Source: Erythrobacter sp. (GTDB lineage: Bacteria > Pseudomonadota > Alphaproteobacteria > Sphingomonadales > Sphingomonadaceae). Taken from it: a DNA stretch of 64,000 nucleotides. The DNA lies in the NCBI GenBank assembly GCA_009993635.1, contig JAACTC010000008.1:1-64000 (forward strand), read 5' to 3'. Each line of letters opens with the position of its first letter. Positions within the stretch are counted from its first letter, which is position 1. Below the pieces are notes generated by a model. That model did not search any database and was not told where the DNA came from. It saw nothing but the letters and a program-made list of their open reading frames with translations. The position numbers and the translations under genes were made by a program. Below are positions 52,130 to 62,795 of this stretch, piece by piece.

Positions 52130-52657
52130 ATGCCCATCCAGAAAGCCGATCCGCTGCTCACCATTGCGAAGATCATCGTCTGGTTCATCATCGGCGTGCT
52201 CGCCTTCGCAGCCTTCTTCGTCGCGCTGGGCCTGCCCGCGCTCGCCATCTTCAACGGCAAGGTCGCGGCCGAGCTCGCCGCCAACGACGCACCTCAAAAC
52301 CTCGTCTGGTACATTGCCGGGCTGCTTGCCGCGGTGCTGTGCCTGCTCGCCCTGGCGCTGCAGTTCTTCCGCCTGCTGCTGCGAATCGTGAACAGCGTGG
52401 GCGCGGGCGACCCGTTCGCGCCTGAAAACGGCGACCGGCTGAGCGCGATGGCGTGGCTGATGCTGGCCGTAAACCTGCTGGCCCTGCCGGTGGCGGGACT
52501 GGCCGCCTACATCGCCAACACCGCAGGGGAAGACGCCGCAAACGTCGAAGCCAGCTTCGACTTCGGCGGCCTGATCCTGATCCTGACGCTGTTCATCCTG
52601 GCCCGCGTGTTCCGCCACGGTGCCGCGATGCGCGAAGACCTGGAAGGAACCGTCTGA
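52130..52657 (+). CDS. DUF2975 membrane protein
   Basis: A 175-residue protein with four predicted membrane helices: about 14-40, 60-85, 105-125 and 150-165. The sequence GDPFAPENGDRL between helices 2 and 3 is the family hallmark. DUF2975 genes are nearly always paired with a small HTH (Xre/YozG-type) regulator, as here (next gene overlaps in its alternative start, TGATG). Function is unknown. Confidence 0.85.
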   Translation: MPIQKADPLLTIAKIIVWFIIGVLAFAAFFVALGLPALAIFNGKVAAELAANDAPQNLVWYIAGLLAAVLCLLALALQFFRLLLRIVNSVGAGDPFAPENGDRLSAMAWLMLAVNLLALPVAGLAAYIANTAGEDAANVEASFDFGGLILILTLFILARVFRHGAAMREDLEGTV

Positions 52658-52695
52658 TGCCACCCCCCACAGACACAAATGACGGAGGAAAGATC

Positions 52696-52893
52696 ATGGT
52701 CAAGCTGGACGACCTGCTGCACGAACGCCGCATGACGCTGACCGAACTGGCCGAAAGGGTGGGCATGACGCTGGCCAACCTTTCGATCCTGAAGACCGGC
52801 AAGGCCAAGGCGATCCGCTTTTCCACGCTGGAGGCGATCTGCCGCGAACTGGAGTGCCAGCCGGGCGATCTGCTGGGTTACGAACAGGAATAG
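52696..52893 (+). CDS. Xre/Cro-type HTH regulator (YozG-like)
   Basis: A 65-residue helix-turn-helix protein. LTELAERVGMTLANLSILKTGKAKAIRF is the HTH, and CRELECQPGDLLGYE is the typical end of the DUF2975-linked small Xre group. The start at 52696 has a perfect GGAGGAA; an ATG at 52657 overlapping the DUF2975 stop would add 13 residues. It probably autoregulates through the TATCG array. Confidence 0.88.
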   Translation: MVKLDDLLHERRMTLTELAERVGMTLANLSILKTGKAKAIRFSTLEAICRELECQPGDLLGYEQE

Positions 52894-52989
52894 TTTCGCG
52901 AACCGAAATTTCCTGTAGCGCACGGGGTTTGGTCCGCGCTATGCGGTCGCCCGTTGAAAAGACACCTTCACTTTAACAGGGGAATATCA

Positions 52990-53238
52990 ATGAAGAAGAT
53001 CATCGCAGCCGCCACCGCCACCGTGTTCGCTCTCTCGCTCGCCGCTTGCGACGGCACCAACGAAGAAGCCGGCGAACAGGCCGACGACATGACCGAAGCG
53101 CAGGGCGAAGTGCTCGACGCGCAGTCGGGCGTGACCGAAGCCAAGGCCGACATGGCTGAAGAAATGGGCAACGAAGACCAGGCCGAAGCTCTCGAAGAAA
53201 AGGCCGACGACCAGGAAGACGCCGCCGACGAGATGTAA
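52990..53238 (+). CDS. Small acidic helical lipoprotein (82 aa)
   Basis: An 82-residue lipoprotein with signal peptide and lipobox (LSLAAC, cysteine about 20), then a strongly acidic helix-forming region of Glu, Ala, Asp and Gln (AEEMGNEDQAEALEEKADDQ). It may be an oligomerising or spacer lipoprotein. Function is unknown. Good AGGGG ribosome-binding box and a strong terminator after it. Confidence 0.7.
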   Translation: MKKIIAAATATVFALSLAACDGTNEEAGEQADDMTEAQGEVLDAQSGVTEAKADMAEEMGNEDQAEALEEKADDQEDAADEM

Positions 53239-53264
53239 TCTCGCGTCGGGTTTCGACCGATTTC

Positions 53265-53305
53265 GCGGCCGTGCAGTCCCCCGGGATTGCGCGGCCGCTT
53301 CTTTT
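53265..53305 (+). terminator. Rho-independent terminator
   Basis: A long stem (GCGGCCG with CGGCCGC arms at 53265 and 53292-53298, extended by GCA/TGC and TCCC/GGGA) ends in TTCTTTT. It lies 27 bp after the acidic lipoprotein gene. Confidence 0.85.
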
Positions 53306-53332
53306 GGGGCCGATCGTCTTGCAGACGCCCGA

Positions 53333-53701
53333 TCAGCCCTCGCGGCAGCGAATCCAGTGGCGCTTGCCCTGGTAGGTGACGGATCCGTCGTAGGTTTCGC
53401 CATTGCGTACCGCCTTGACCACCGCGACCCGCTCGTTCGCCTGCTCGTCGGTCAGCAGCAGGCGCAGCTCCTCGCCATCGAGCCACCATTGCGGGGCGAG
53501 GACCGGGATTTCCCGATCCGCCACGTACAGGCGCTGAGAGAACAGCGACGCACCGGCCGTATGTCCGAAGCCGACCGATATGGTGATGTGCGGATCGGAT
53601 GCGGTCTGGCAGTCCATGCCACCCGTCGCGTGGGCGGGGCTGGCGAGGAGGCCGAAGGCGGTCGTGACAAGAGCGAACGGGGCGATCAGGTGTTTGCGCA
53701 T
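53333..53701 (-). CDS. Secreted hypothetical protein (122 aa)
   Basis: A 122-residue protein with a signal peptide (1-26, AHA-T cleavage), then a short domain ending HWIRCREG. Two cysteines (MDCQ near residue 30 and IRC near the end) could pair. No family recognised. It is on the minus strand between two plus-strand units. Confidence 0.65.
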   Translation of the reverse strand: MRKHLIAPFALVTTAFGLLASPAHATGGMDCQTASDPHITISVGFGHTAGASLFSQRLYVADREIPVLAPQWWLDGEELRLLLTDEQANERVAVVKAVRNGETYDGSVTYQGKRHWIRCREG

Positions 53702-53984
53702 GGCCCGCAAGCTGGCGCGCGCAGGCTGAACCGGCGGTGGATGGCGTGCCTCTTGCCCCGCTTTCGCTTGACTTCGCACAGGCCGACGCTAAGTGCGCCC
53801 CCGTTCGCTTGTGGCTTTCGAACCGCTGCGAACATCCGTCCGAGACAGTTGGTGAAGGCAATCGGGCCTTCTTAATTTCCAGCCTAGACGGGGAAACGAG
53901 ATTTTCGCGGGTTCGCTCACTTCGGTGCGCACCGCAATCAGCATCCCAGTTAGCGGATGCCCTCCTTCCCCATCAAACGGACCC
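53702..53984. other. Intergenic region upstream of rplJ
   Basis: No coding region is supported. A TTGACT sequence at 53768 is a candidate -35 for the rplJL operon, but no convincing -10 is seen at the usual distance. The rest shows no RNA or repeat structure I can name. Confidence 0.3.
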
Positions 53985-54068
53985 ATGGCCCTGCAGCTTT
54001 TGCAGCGGGGTCGAACGTGAGCCGGTCGTTCCCGCCTGTGCGGGCTCGGCCATAGTGAAGGAGTAAGC
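53985..54068 (+). promoter_or_regulatory. Probable L10-type leader of rplJ-rplL
   Basis: The stretch before rplJ holds complementary segments (GAGCCGG...GCGGGCTCGGCC) that can fold into a hairpin, then GTGAAGGAG before the ATG. It matches the usual look of L10(L12)4 operator leaders upstream of rplJ. This would allow autogenous translational repression. Fold not modelled. Confidence 0.5.
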
Positions 54069-54584
54069 ATGGATCGTTCGCAAAAAACCGATGCGGTCGC
54101 TCAGCTGAACAACGTCTTCAACGAGGCGGGCGTGGTGGTCGTCACCCGCAACCTCGGCCTGACGGTGGCAGAGTCCACCGATCTGCGCGCGAAGATGCGT
54201 GAAGCCGGCGCGACCTACCAGGTTGCGAAGAACCGTCTTGCCAAGATCGCCCTCAAGGACACCGACTATGCAGGTATCGACGAATACCTGACCGGTCCGA
54301 CCGCTCTCGCATACAGCGAAGATCCGGTCGCCGCGGCCAAGGCCGTGGTGGAGTTCGCGAAGACCAACGACCGCATCGAAGTGGTCGGTGGCTCGATGGG
54401 CTCGCAGGTGCTCGACGAAGCAGGTGTCAGGGCTCTCGCCTCGATGCCCAGCCTCGACGAACTGCGTGGCAAGCTCGTTGGCCTGGTCAACGCCCCCGCG
54501 ACGAAAATCGCGCAGGTCGTCAATGCCCCGGCGAACAAGCTGGCCCGTGTCTTCGGCGCATATGCCGCCAAGGACGCTGCGTAA
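54069..54584 (+). CDS. rplJ: Ribosomal protein L10
   Basis: A 171-residue L10 of the 50S stalk base. It starts MDRSQKTDAV and has the RNA-binding N-terminal region (TDLRAKMREAGATYQVAKNRLAKIAL) and a C-terminal helix that anchors L7/L12 dimers. It is 70 bp before rplL. Unlike the common arrangement it is not co-directional with rpoB. Confidence 0.97.
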   Translation: MDRSQKTDAVAQLNNVFNEAGVVVVTRNLGLTVAESTDLRAKMREAGATYQVAKNRLAKIALKDTDYAGIDEYLTGPTALAYSEDPVAAAKAVVEFAKTNDRIEVVGGSMGSQVLDEAGVRALASMPSLDELRGKLVGLVNAPATKIAQVVNAPANKLARVFGAYAAKDAA

Positions 54585-54654
54585 GACGTTTTTCCGCACG
54601 ACATTTCCGGCCGCGGCATGAGCCCGGCCACGCTATTATTTGGAGTGAATTATC

Positions 54655-55029
54655 ATGGCTGACATCGCCAAGCTCGTTGAAGAACTTTCGAAGCTGACCG
54701 TCCTCGAAGCAGCTGAACTCGCCACCGCGCTCGAAGAAGAGTGGGGCGTGAGCGCCGCTGCCGCCGTTGCGGTTGCAGGGCCTGCTGCTGGTGGCGACGC
54801 CCCGGCCGCTGAAGAAAAGGACGAATTCGACGTCATTCTCACCGGCGACGGTGGCAAGAAGATCCAGGTCATCAAGGAAGTCCGCGCCATCACCGGCCTG
54901 GGCCTCACCGAAGCCAAGGGTCTCGTCGAAGGCGCGCCCAAGCCGCTCAAGGAAGGCGTCAACAAGGCCGAAGCCGAAGAAATCAAGGGCAAGATCGAAG
55001 CCGCTGGCGGCACGGTCGAGCTCAAGTAA
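54655..55029 (+). CDS. rplL: Ribosomal protein L7/L12
   Basis: A 124-residue stalk protein. An N-terminal dimerisation helix ([22 protein letters not shown]), an Ala-rich hinge (about 35-50) and the C-terminal factor-binding domain ([24 protein letters not shown]). Ends in an 8-bp-stem terminator. Confidence 0.98.
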   Translation: MADIAKLVEELSKLTVLEAAELATALEEEWGVSAAAAVAVAGPAAGGDAPAAEEKDEFDVILTGDGGKKIQVIKEVRAITGLGLTEAKGLVEGAPKPLKEGVNKAEAEEIKGKIEAAGGTVELK

Positions 55030-55072
55030 GCTTCACGATATTTGCGGGTGTCTTGAAGCGCTCGCAGATGGG

Positions 55073-55103
55073 AAGGGCGGTGCCGCAAGGTGCCGCCCTT
55101 TTC
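55073..55103 (+). terminator. Rho-independent terminator of rplJL
   Basis: AAGGGCGG and CCGCCCTT arms (55073-55080 and 55093-55100), extended by wobble pairs, with a GCAA loop, end in TTTTCC. Confidence 0.85.
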
Positions 55104-55124
55104 CGTTATCGGAAGGTCGCGCGC

Positions 55125-55508
55125 TCAGTTCCGGGCCGCTTCGAATTCCTCCGGGCTTCGGAATTTGGCTTTTTCGCAGTCCAGCATGAAACCGTACATC
55201 TGGGGGCGAATACGCTCCGCATTATTGCCGTAAAAGTTCGACAGTTCCGACGCGCGGGCAATGACCTTGCTTTCGACTTCCGACGGATCGCGTGCCTTGA
55301 GCACGGCGAGATTGAACCACACCGCGCCTTCGTCGTAATAGTCGTCGGGCGACTGGCCGTCCGCCTCGGCAAGCCAGGCACGCAAAACCAGGATGCCTGC
55401 GCAGTTTATCGCTTCACCGTAGTGGATCGGCTCTGGCGCAACTGCCGCCGCAGGCATTCCGCAGACAGCCGAAGCGCCCGCCAGCACGAATAGTATTTTC
55501 CTTATCAT
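55125..55508 (-). CDS. Secreted hypothetical protein (127 aa)
   Basis: A 127-residue protein with a signal peptide (1-24, AVA-P) and a helical domain; two or three cysteines (NCAGIL, LDCEKAK) may pair. I recall no family. It lies convergent with rplL and next to the antiporter gene on the same strand. Confidence 0.65.
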   Translation of the reverse strand: MIRKILFVLAGASAVCGMPAAAVAPEPIHYGEAINCAGILVLRAWLAEADGQSPDDYYDEGAVWFNLAVLKARDPSEVESKVIARASELSNFYGNNAERIRPQMYGFMLDCEKAKFRSPEEFEAARN

Positions 55509-55631
55509 TTCCCGCCTCACTTTGCCCGCAACGGATCGGGCGGGAAAATAGCGCGGCGGTACCGCCAGTCTACTGCCTTTACGATTCGGAGCGGATGGCA
55601 AATGACGGGTGCCGCGCCGATTGCGTGAAGT

Positions 55632-57398
55632 TCAGCTGGTCTGCTGCCGCCCGCGCAGGATGTTGCGGTCCTTGCCTGCGTGCAGATCGCCCTGTTCGAT
55701 CTGGTCTTCCAGCCGCGCCATGTCGCTTTTGCGATAGTCGCTTTCCAGCTGATCGATCTCGCTTTCGTCGGTGTCGATCTGGCTCAGCGCCGCGCGGCCC
55801 ATGGCAATCGCCGACTCGCGCAGTTCGCGCACCTGGAAGGCGATGTCCGCCCCGGCCAGCTTCATCACGTGCCGCCGGTCGAACGTGCGCACGAACAGCG
55901 CCGCATTGGGAAAGGCTTCGCGCACCGAGGCGAGGAATTCCGCCTCCACCTGATCGCCATCGATGCAGAAACAGATCACCTCCGCCTCGCCCGCGCCCGC
56001 CTGGCGCAGCATGTCCATCCGCAGGCCGTCGCCGAAGAACACCTTGATGCCGAACTCCTCGGCAATGTCGATCTGGTCGACCTGCCGATCGATCATGGTC
56101 ACGTCGAGGCCTGCGGTGGCAAGCATCTGGGCCACGGTCTGCCCGAAGCGGCCGAAGCCGATCACCAGGGCCTGCGCCTCCTGCCCATCCGGCCCTTCGC
56201 GCTCTTCGCCGGAGCGGTCGGCGGTTTTGCGCAGACCGGCGGTCGCCATCATCAGGAACGGCGTGGTCGCCATCGACAGGGTGACGATAGCGGTGAACAG
56301 GCTGGCAGCTTCGCCATCGATCACCCCGCCCTGCTGCGCCTGGGTGAACAGTACGAAGCCGAATTCGCCCCCCTGGCTGAGCAGCAGCCCGAGCGCGAGC
56401 GCGCTGCGCCACGGCAGTTTGACGAGCATCCCGATCCCGGTGATCAGCGCGGCCTTGGTGATCACCAGCGCGGCGGCCATGCCGATCACGAACAGCGGCT
56501 GTGCGGCGATCGCTTCCAGGTCCAGCATCATTCCTACGGAAACGAAGAACAGGCCCAGCAGGATCGAACGAAACGGCTCGATATCGGCCTCCAGCTCGTG
56601 CCGGTAGGGCGTATCGGCCAGCATCACGCCCGCAATGAATGCGCCCAGCGCGGTCGACAGGCCCAGCGCCTGCATGATCGCGGCAGAGGCAACCACCGCA
56701 AACAGCGAGGCGACGACGAACATCTCGCGCTCGCCCAGCCGCCCGATCAGGCGGAACAGCGGGCGCAGCAGGAAGCGCCCGGCCAGCACCAGCCCGACGG
56801 TGGCGAGCAGGGTAACGGGCAGCAGCATCCAGCCCGATGCGATCCCGCCTTCCTCCGCCCCCTGCGTTCCCAGCGCGGCGACGATGGTGACCAGCGGGAT
56901 GATCGACAGATCCTGAAACAGCAGAATCGAAAAAGCTCGCTCGCCCACGGGGGTGCGCAGATTGCCGCCCGATTGCAGCATCGGCAGCACCTGCGCGGTG
57001 GAGGAAAGGCCCAGCGACAGGCCCACCGCCAGCGCAGCGGCCAGCGGATAGCTGGTCGCCAGCCAGATCACGCCGGTGATCGCCAGCCCGCACAGCACCA
57101 CCTGCGACAGGCCCAGCCCGAAGATCGCGGTGCGCAGGCGCCACAAACGGCTCGGCGCCAGTTCCAGCCCGACGACGAACAGCAGCATCACGATGCCCAG
57201 CTCGCCGAAGCTCAGCGTTTCCTCGCCATTGCCCGCCAGACCGAGCACCTGCGGCCCGACCAGCGCGCCCGCGACCAGATAGCCCAGCGTGGCGCCAAGC
57301 CCCAGTTTCCGGAACAGCAGCACGAACAGCAACGCGGCGGCCAGCAGCACCACCCCGCTTTCGAGCGCGACATGCGCGGAGGCTTCACCATGATCCAT
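55632..57398 (-). CDS. CPA2 monovalent cation:proton antiporter (KefB/KefC type)
   Basis: A 588-residue protein. A 12- to 13-helix exchanger domain (about 1-380) with PLVTIVAALGTQG and LGAFIAGVMLADT is followed by a C-terminal TrkA-N (Rossmann) domain (about 400-520, VIGFGRFGQTVAQML). This is the architecture of glutathione-gated K+ efflux systems. Gating and the ion are inferred; no KefF/KefG partner is seen. Alternative start not needed. Confidence 0.92.
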   Translation of the reverse strand: MDHGEASAHVALESGVVLLAAALLFVLLFRKLGLGATLGYLVAGALVGPQVLGLAGNGEETLSFGELGIVMLLFVVGLELAPSRLWRLRTAIFGLGLSQVVLCGLAITGVIWLATSYPLAAALAVGLSLGLSSTAQVLPMLQSGGNLRTPVGERAFSILLFQDLSIIPLVTIVAALGTQGAEEGGIASGWMLLPVTLLATVGLVLAGRFLLRPLFRLIGRLGEREMFVVASLFAVVASAAIMQALGLSTALGAFIAGVMLADTPYRHELEADIEPFRSILLGLFFVSVGMMLDLEAIAAQPLFVIGMAAALVITKAALITGIGMLVKLPWRSALALGLLLSQGGEFGFVLFTQAQQGGVIDGEAASLFTAIVTLSMATTPFLMMATAGLRKTADRSGEEREGPDGQEAQALVIGFGRFGQTVAQMLATAGLDVTMIDRQVDQIDIAEEFGIKVFFGDGLRMDMLRQAGAGEAEVICFCIDGDQVEAEFLASVREAFPNAALFVRTFDRRHVMKLAGADIAFQVRELRESAIAMGRAALSQIDTDESEIDQLESDYRKSDMARLEDQIEQGDLHAGKDRNILRGRQQTS

Positions 57399-57497
57399 GC
57401 GCTGTGCTCCTGACGCCTCACCTGTCTGCCAATCGCAATGCCGTGCGCGCTCGCTCTAGGCAAGCGGGCTCGGCCCACATATCCGGGCCGGCTTTTT

Positions 57498-58922
57498 ATG
57501 ACCGATACCCATCACCTTTCCGGGGCACGTTCCCCCTGGCGCGCCGAGATCGCCGCCACGCTCCGGCTCAGCTGGCCGCTGGCGCTCGCCAACCTGCTGC
57601 AGATGCTGACCTATGCGATCGACGTGATCTTCATCGCGCGGCTGGGGGAACAGTCGCTCGCCGCGTCCTCGCTGGTGGTATCGATCTTCGGGCTGATCAT
57701 GTGGGCGCTATCCTCGATGACGGGGATGGTCGCCGCAGTCATCTCCGCGGAACTGGGCGCACGCGCGCCGGCGCTGCGGCCCGTGCGCCGCGCGACGCGG
57801 ATGGCGCTGTGGCTGGCGGTGCTCAGCGGGGCGGCGGGGATGATCGTGTGCCTCGGGTTCGAACGTTTCGCGCTGCTCACCGGCCAGGACCCGGCAATCG
57901 CCGCGCTGGGGCAAAGCTACATGGTGATCCTCGTCTGGTCGACGATCCCCTTCATCGTGAACAACGTGCTGCGCAGCTTCGTCTCCGCGCTCGACCGGCC
58001 GATCTTCGCAACCGCGATCACGGCGGTGGGGATTGGCGTCAACGCCATCGCCAATTACGCCTTCATCTTCGGCAATTGGGGCGCGCCCGAAATGGGCCTG
58101 CCCGGCGCAGCGGTGGCCACGCTGTTCACTTCGCTGTTCACGATGGCGGCCTACGTCATCGCGATCCGGCTCGACCGCAAGCTGCACCGCTACCACATCT
58201 TCGGGCGCTGGTGGGTGCCCGACTGGCCGGTGTTCTGGCAGATCACCCGCAAGGGTACGCCCATCGCGCTGATGGTGACGGCGGAGGCGGGCGTGTTCGG
58301 CGCCGCAGCGTTTCTGATGGGCAATATCGGCGCCGCCCAGCTTGCCGCGCACACCATCGCGCTGCAGATCGCCGCGCTTGCCTTCCAGGTGCCCTTCGGC
58401 GTCGGGCAGGCGACCACGATCCGCGTGGGCTATTTCTACGGTGCGCGCGACGGCGCAGGGATGGCGCGCGCGGGCTGGAGCGGCATCGGCATCGCCTTTG
58501 CGTTCATGGCCTGCACGGCCAGCGCCATGGTGCTCGCGCCCGAGTATCTGTTGGCGATCTATATCGACCCCTGGACGGCGGCGAATGCGACGCTGGTGCT
58601 GTTCGCCACGCGCTACCTCCTCGTCGCCGCAGCCTTCCAGCTGGTCGACGGCGTGCAGGCGGTGGCAGCGGGCGCGCTTCGCGGGTTGCAGGACACGCGC
58701 GTGCCGATGTGGATCGCGATCTTTTCCTACTGGGTGCCGGGCTTCGGCCTGTCGCTTACGCTCGGCTTCGCCACCGCGCTGGCGGGCGTCGGCGTGTGGC
58801 TGGGGCTGGCGAGCGGGCTGGCCTTTGCCGCCGTGCTGCTCACCTGGCGCTGGGCCCGGCGCGAAGCACTGGGCCTGACGGGCCTGCCGCCCGGCGAGCG
58901 CCCTAGGCCGACTGCATCGTGA
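57498..58922 (+). CDS. MATE-family multidrug exporter
   Basis: A 474-residue membrane protein with 12 helices in two similar halves, matching the MATE/NorM family of Na+ or H+ coupled drug exporters. The ATG at 57498 (MTDTHH) is the best start; the open frame extends upstream. The 3' end overlaps the MscS gene by 20 bp, convergently. Confidence 0.92.
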   Translation: MTDTHHLSGARSPWRAEIAATLRLSWPLALANLLQMLTYAIDVIFIARLGEQSLAASSLVVSIFGLIMWALSSMTGMVAAVISAELGARAPALRPVRRATRMALWLAVLSGAAGMIVCLGFERFALLTGQDPAIAALGQSYMVILVWSTIPFIVNNVLRSFVSALDRPIFATAITAVGIGVNAIANYAFIFGNWGAPEMGLPGAAVATLFTSLFTMAAYVIAIRLDRKLHRYHIFGRWWVPDWPVFWQITRKGTPIALMVTAEAGVFGAAAFLMGNIGAAQLAAHTIALQIAALAFQVPFGVGQATTIRVGYFYGARDGAGMARAGWSGIGIAFAFMACTASAMVLAPEYLLAIYIDPWTAANATLVLFATRYLLVAAAFQLVDGVQAVAAGALRGLQDTRVPMWIAIFSYWVPGFGLSLTLGFATALAGVGVWLGLASGLAFAAVLLTWRWARREALGLTGLPPGERPRPTAS

Positions 58923-59766
58923 TTTCGCGCTGCGGGAAGGGAATGGAAATTCCGGCATCGTCGAAGGCGGCCTTGGCCGCTTCGGTCAGATCCCACGTCA
59001 GTCCCATATAGTCGCCGGTGGCGCACCACACGCGCAGCCCGATGCCGACCGAGGAATCGTCGAGTGAGGCGACGAAGGCCTGCGGCTCCGGATCGTCGAG
59101 CACGCGCTCGTCCGCCGCGGCAAGCCCCAGCAGCGTTTCACGCGCCTGCTTCATCGAATCGCCGTAACCGATCCCCACGATCAGCTCGACCCGGCGGATC
59201 GGGTGGCGATGCAGGTTGATGATCGGCTGGTTCCACAGCTCCGAATTGGGGACCATCACGAACAGGCCGTCGAATTGCTTCAGCTCGGTGGTGAACAGGC
59301 CGATCCGCTGGACGGTGGCGGTGAACTTGTCGACGCTGATCGCCTCGCCCACCACGAAGGGCCGCTGCACCAGGATCATCACGCCCGATGCGACATTGCT
59401 GAGCGTGCCCTGGAGCGCGAGGCCTATGGCCAGCGCCATGCCGCCCAGCGCGGCGATGATGCTGGTGGTCTCGACCCCGAACTGGCTCAGCACGGTGACC
59501 AGCACCACCGCCCACAGCGCGTATTTGATAATATTGGACAGGAAGTTGGCGATCGTCGGCTCGAACTTGGATGACTTGGCAAGCCCGCGTTCGGCCCAGC
59601 GCGACAGCACGCCCGCGATCAGCAGACCGATGATCAGAACGGCGAATGCGCCGATGATCTGCATGATGTTGGCCTGCAGCCAGTCCGTGATGCTCGCCAC
59701 GAAGCTCAGGTCCACGACGGGCGCGTTATCGGAAGTCGCTGTCGGGCTGGGGGTTTGAGAGGACAT
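58903..59766 (-). CDS. MscS-type mechanosensitive channel
   Basis: A 287-residue small-conductance mechanosensitive channel. An N-terminal region with three helices is followed by the pore helix AALGGMALAIGLALQGTLSNVASGVMILVQRPF (TM3 hallmark), a beta domain and a C-terminal segment (TWDLTEAAKAAFDDAGISIPFPQREI). It opens on membrane tension to release solutes. The start at 59766 (MSSQTP) is preferred; an ORF upstream adds 36 non-conserved residues. Confidence 0.93.
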   Translation of the reverse strand: MSSQTPSPTATSDNAPVVDLSFVASITDWLQANIMQIIGAFAVLIIGLLIAGVLSRWAERGLAKSSKFEPTIANFLSNIIKYALWAVVLVTVLSQFGVETTSIIAALGGMALAIGLALQGTLSNVASGVMILVQRPFVVGEAISVDKFTATVQRIGLFTTELKQFDGLFVMVPNSELWNQPIINLHRHPIRRVELIVGIGYGDSMKQARETLLGLAAADERVLDDPEPQAFVASLDDSSVGIGLRVWCATGDYMGLTWDLTEAAKAAFDDAGISIPFPQREITMQSA

Positions 59767-59903
59767 GCTGCTCCTGCTAGCTGGGGTCTCGAATCGAATG
59801 CTCGGTCGGCCAATAGAGCGGCTGGGCTCCGGAGGCAAAAGCCGCCCCGCCATGCCCGCCTCGCGCGCAGCCACCGGACGCGATTTTTAATCCGTATCAC
59901 CGC

Positions 59904-59932
59904 TTGACGCAGGCTGGACGGCTTCACATATG
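59904..59932 (+). promoter_or_regulatory. groESL promoter
   Basis: TTGACG (59904-59909) and CATATG (59927-59932) are separated by 17 nt. It lies just upstream of the CIRCE element. The surrounding CGCTTGACGC also resembles heat-shock -35 sequences, so sigma-32 use is possible. Confidence 0.6.
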
Positions 59933-59940
59933 CGCCGTGC

Positions 59941-59965
59941 TGGCACTCTCTTCGTGGGAGTGCCA
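59941..59965. promoter_or_regulatory. CIRCE element (HrcA operator)
   Basis: TGGCACTC-N9-GAGTGCCA is a perfect 8-bp inverted repeat with the diagnostic 9-nt spacer. It is the HrcA-binding CIRCE site in front of groESL, repressing it when the chaperonin is in excess. It lies 35 bp before the groES start. Confidence 0.93.
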
Positions 59966-60000
59966 ACGCCCATTTTTCACCCTAGCAAGAGGTATCAAGC

Positions 60001-60288
60001 ATGGCATTTCGTCCGCTGCACGACCGTGTTCTGGTCCGTCGCATTGAAGCCGAGGAAAAGACCGCCGGCGGCATCATCATTCCCGATAGCGCACAGGAAA
60101 AGCCGAGCGAAGGCGAAGTCATCGCCATCGGCGACGGCACCCGTGACGATAACGGCGCGCGCGTCGCGCTCGACGTCAAGGTCGGCGACCGCGTCCTGTT
60201 CGGCAAGTGGGGCGGCACCGAGGTAAAGATCGACGGTGAAGACCTGCTGATCATGAAGGAAAGCGACATCATGGGGATCATTTCCTGA
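60001..60288 (+). CDS. groES: Co-chaperonin GroES
   Basis: A 95-residue co-chaperonin with the [11 protein letters not shown] start, the mobile loop ([19 protein letters not shown]) and the [13 protein letters not shown] end. Caps GroEL for protein folding in the cytoplasm. Shares the CIRCE-controlled operon with groEL 53 bp downstream. Confidence 0.98.
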   Translation: MAFRPLHDRVLVRRIEAEEKTAGGIIIPDSAQEKPSEGEVIAIGDGTRDDNGARVALDVKVGDRVLFGKWGGTEVKIDGEDLLIMKESDIMGIIS

Positions 60289-60296
60289 TCCGCTGA

Positions 60297-61991
<1,695 letters not shown>

Positions 61992-62031
61992 GGCCCTCGC
62001 CCCAACCAAGCCTGCCGTTACGGCAAGAAAG

Positions 62032-62062
62032 GCCCCGTCGGAGCGATCCGGCGGGGCTTTTT
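62032..62062 (+). terminator. Rho-independent terminator of groESL
   Basis: A 10-bp stem (GCCCCGTCGG with CCGGCGGGGC, 62032-62041 and 62048-62057) and a 6-nt loop end in TTTTT. It sits immediately before the convergent permease stop, so it may act on both transcripts. Confidence 0.9.
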
Positions 62063-62069
62063 CGTTGCG

Positions 62070-62795
62070 CTAACGAAATGTCCGGCGCTGCAGGTCGGCC
62101 AGCATGGCAGTGCAGACCACGCCGCCCATCGCGAGACCGGTCCAGGCAGAGTCGCCGGCCCCCTCGCCCATCGCGGATTTCAGGGCGACAACCCACGGGA
62201 ACCAGTCTGCGTCGCTGGTGCCCGTCATCAGCACCGCAAGCGCCACCAGCGTGCCTGCAATGCCGAGCGAGAGCGGCAACAGGAAGTTCTTCCACCGCAG
62301 CGCGACCCACAATTGCAGCGCAAGGATGCAGAAGCTCCCAGCCGTCATCCTGAGCACGAACAGCGCATAATCCTGTAGCTGCAGATCGCCGGTCGGCAGG
62401 TTCCCCTTCACCGCGCCGACCGTAAGCCCTGCGAGGATCGCGAAGCAGACCGCAATTGCCGTCATCGCCGCGTGCAGGGGGACGATCACCGTCAGCTTCG
62501 CGAGGAAGATCCGCCACCGCGCATAGGGCTGCGTCAGCGTGAAGTCCCAGCCATTATTGCGGTACTCGACATCGCCCATCAGCGTGGCGAGCGTCGCGAG
62601 CAGTGTGGGATTGAGGAACATCGCCCACAGGGGAAGGGTCAGCTCGTCGAGGATCTGCGACCACTGCGGCGCCCCATCGCGGCTCGCCAGCGCAAGTGCG
62701 ATCAGCAGGCCGGGCAGCAGCGGGGGCACGGTGATCAGCAGCACGACCAGCGATCCGCGCAATTTGCGCAATTCGGCTTCGACAAGACGCAGCAT
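62070..62795 (-). CDS. ABC transporter permease
   Basis: A 241-residue membrane protein with six helices, of the ABC-2 / BcrB-like permease type. It is the membrane partner of the ATPase gene; the ATPase stop and permease start overlap as TGATG. Such pairs export peptides, antibiotics or lipids or provide resistance to them; the substrate here is unknown. Confidence 0.85.
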   Translation of the reverse strand: MLRLVEAELRKLRGSLVVLLITVPPLLPGLLIALALASRDGAPQWSQILDELTLPLWAMFLNPTLLATLATLMGDVEYRNNGWDFTLTQPYARWRIFLAKLTVIVPLHAAMTAIAVCFAILAGLTVGAVKGNLPTGDLQLQDYALFVLRMTAGSFCILALQLWVALRWKNFLLPLSLGIAGTLVALAVLMTGTSDADWFPWVVALKSAMGEGAGDSAWTGLAMGGVVCTAMLADLQRRTFR

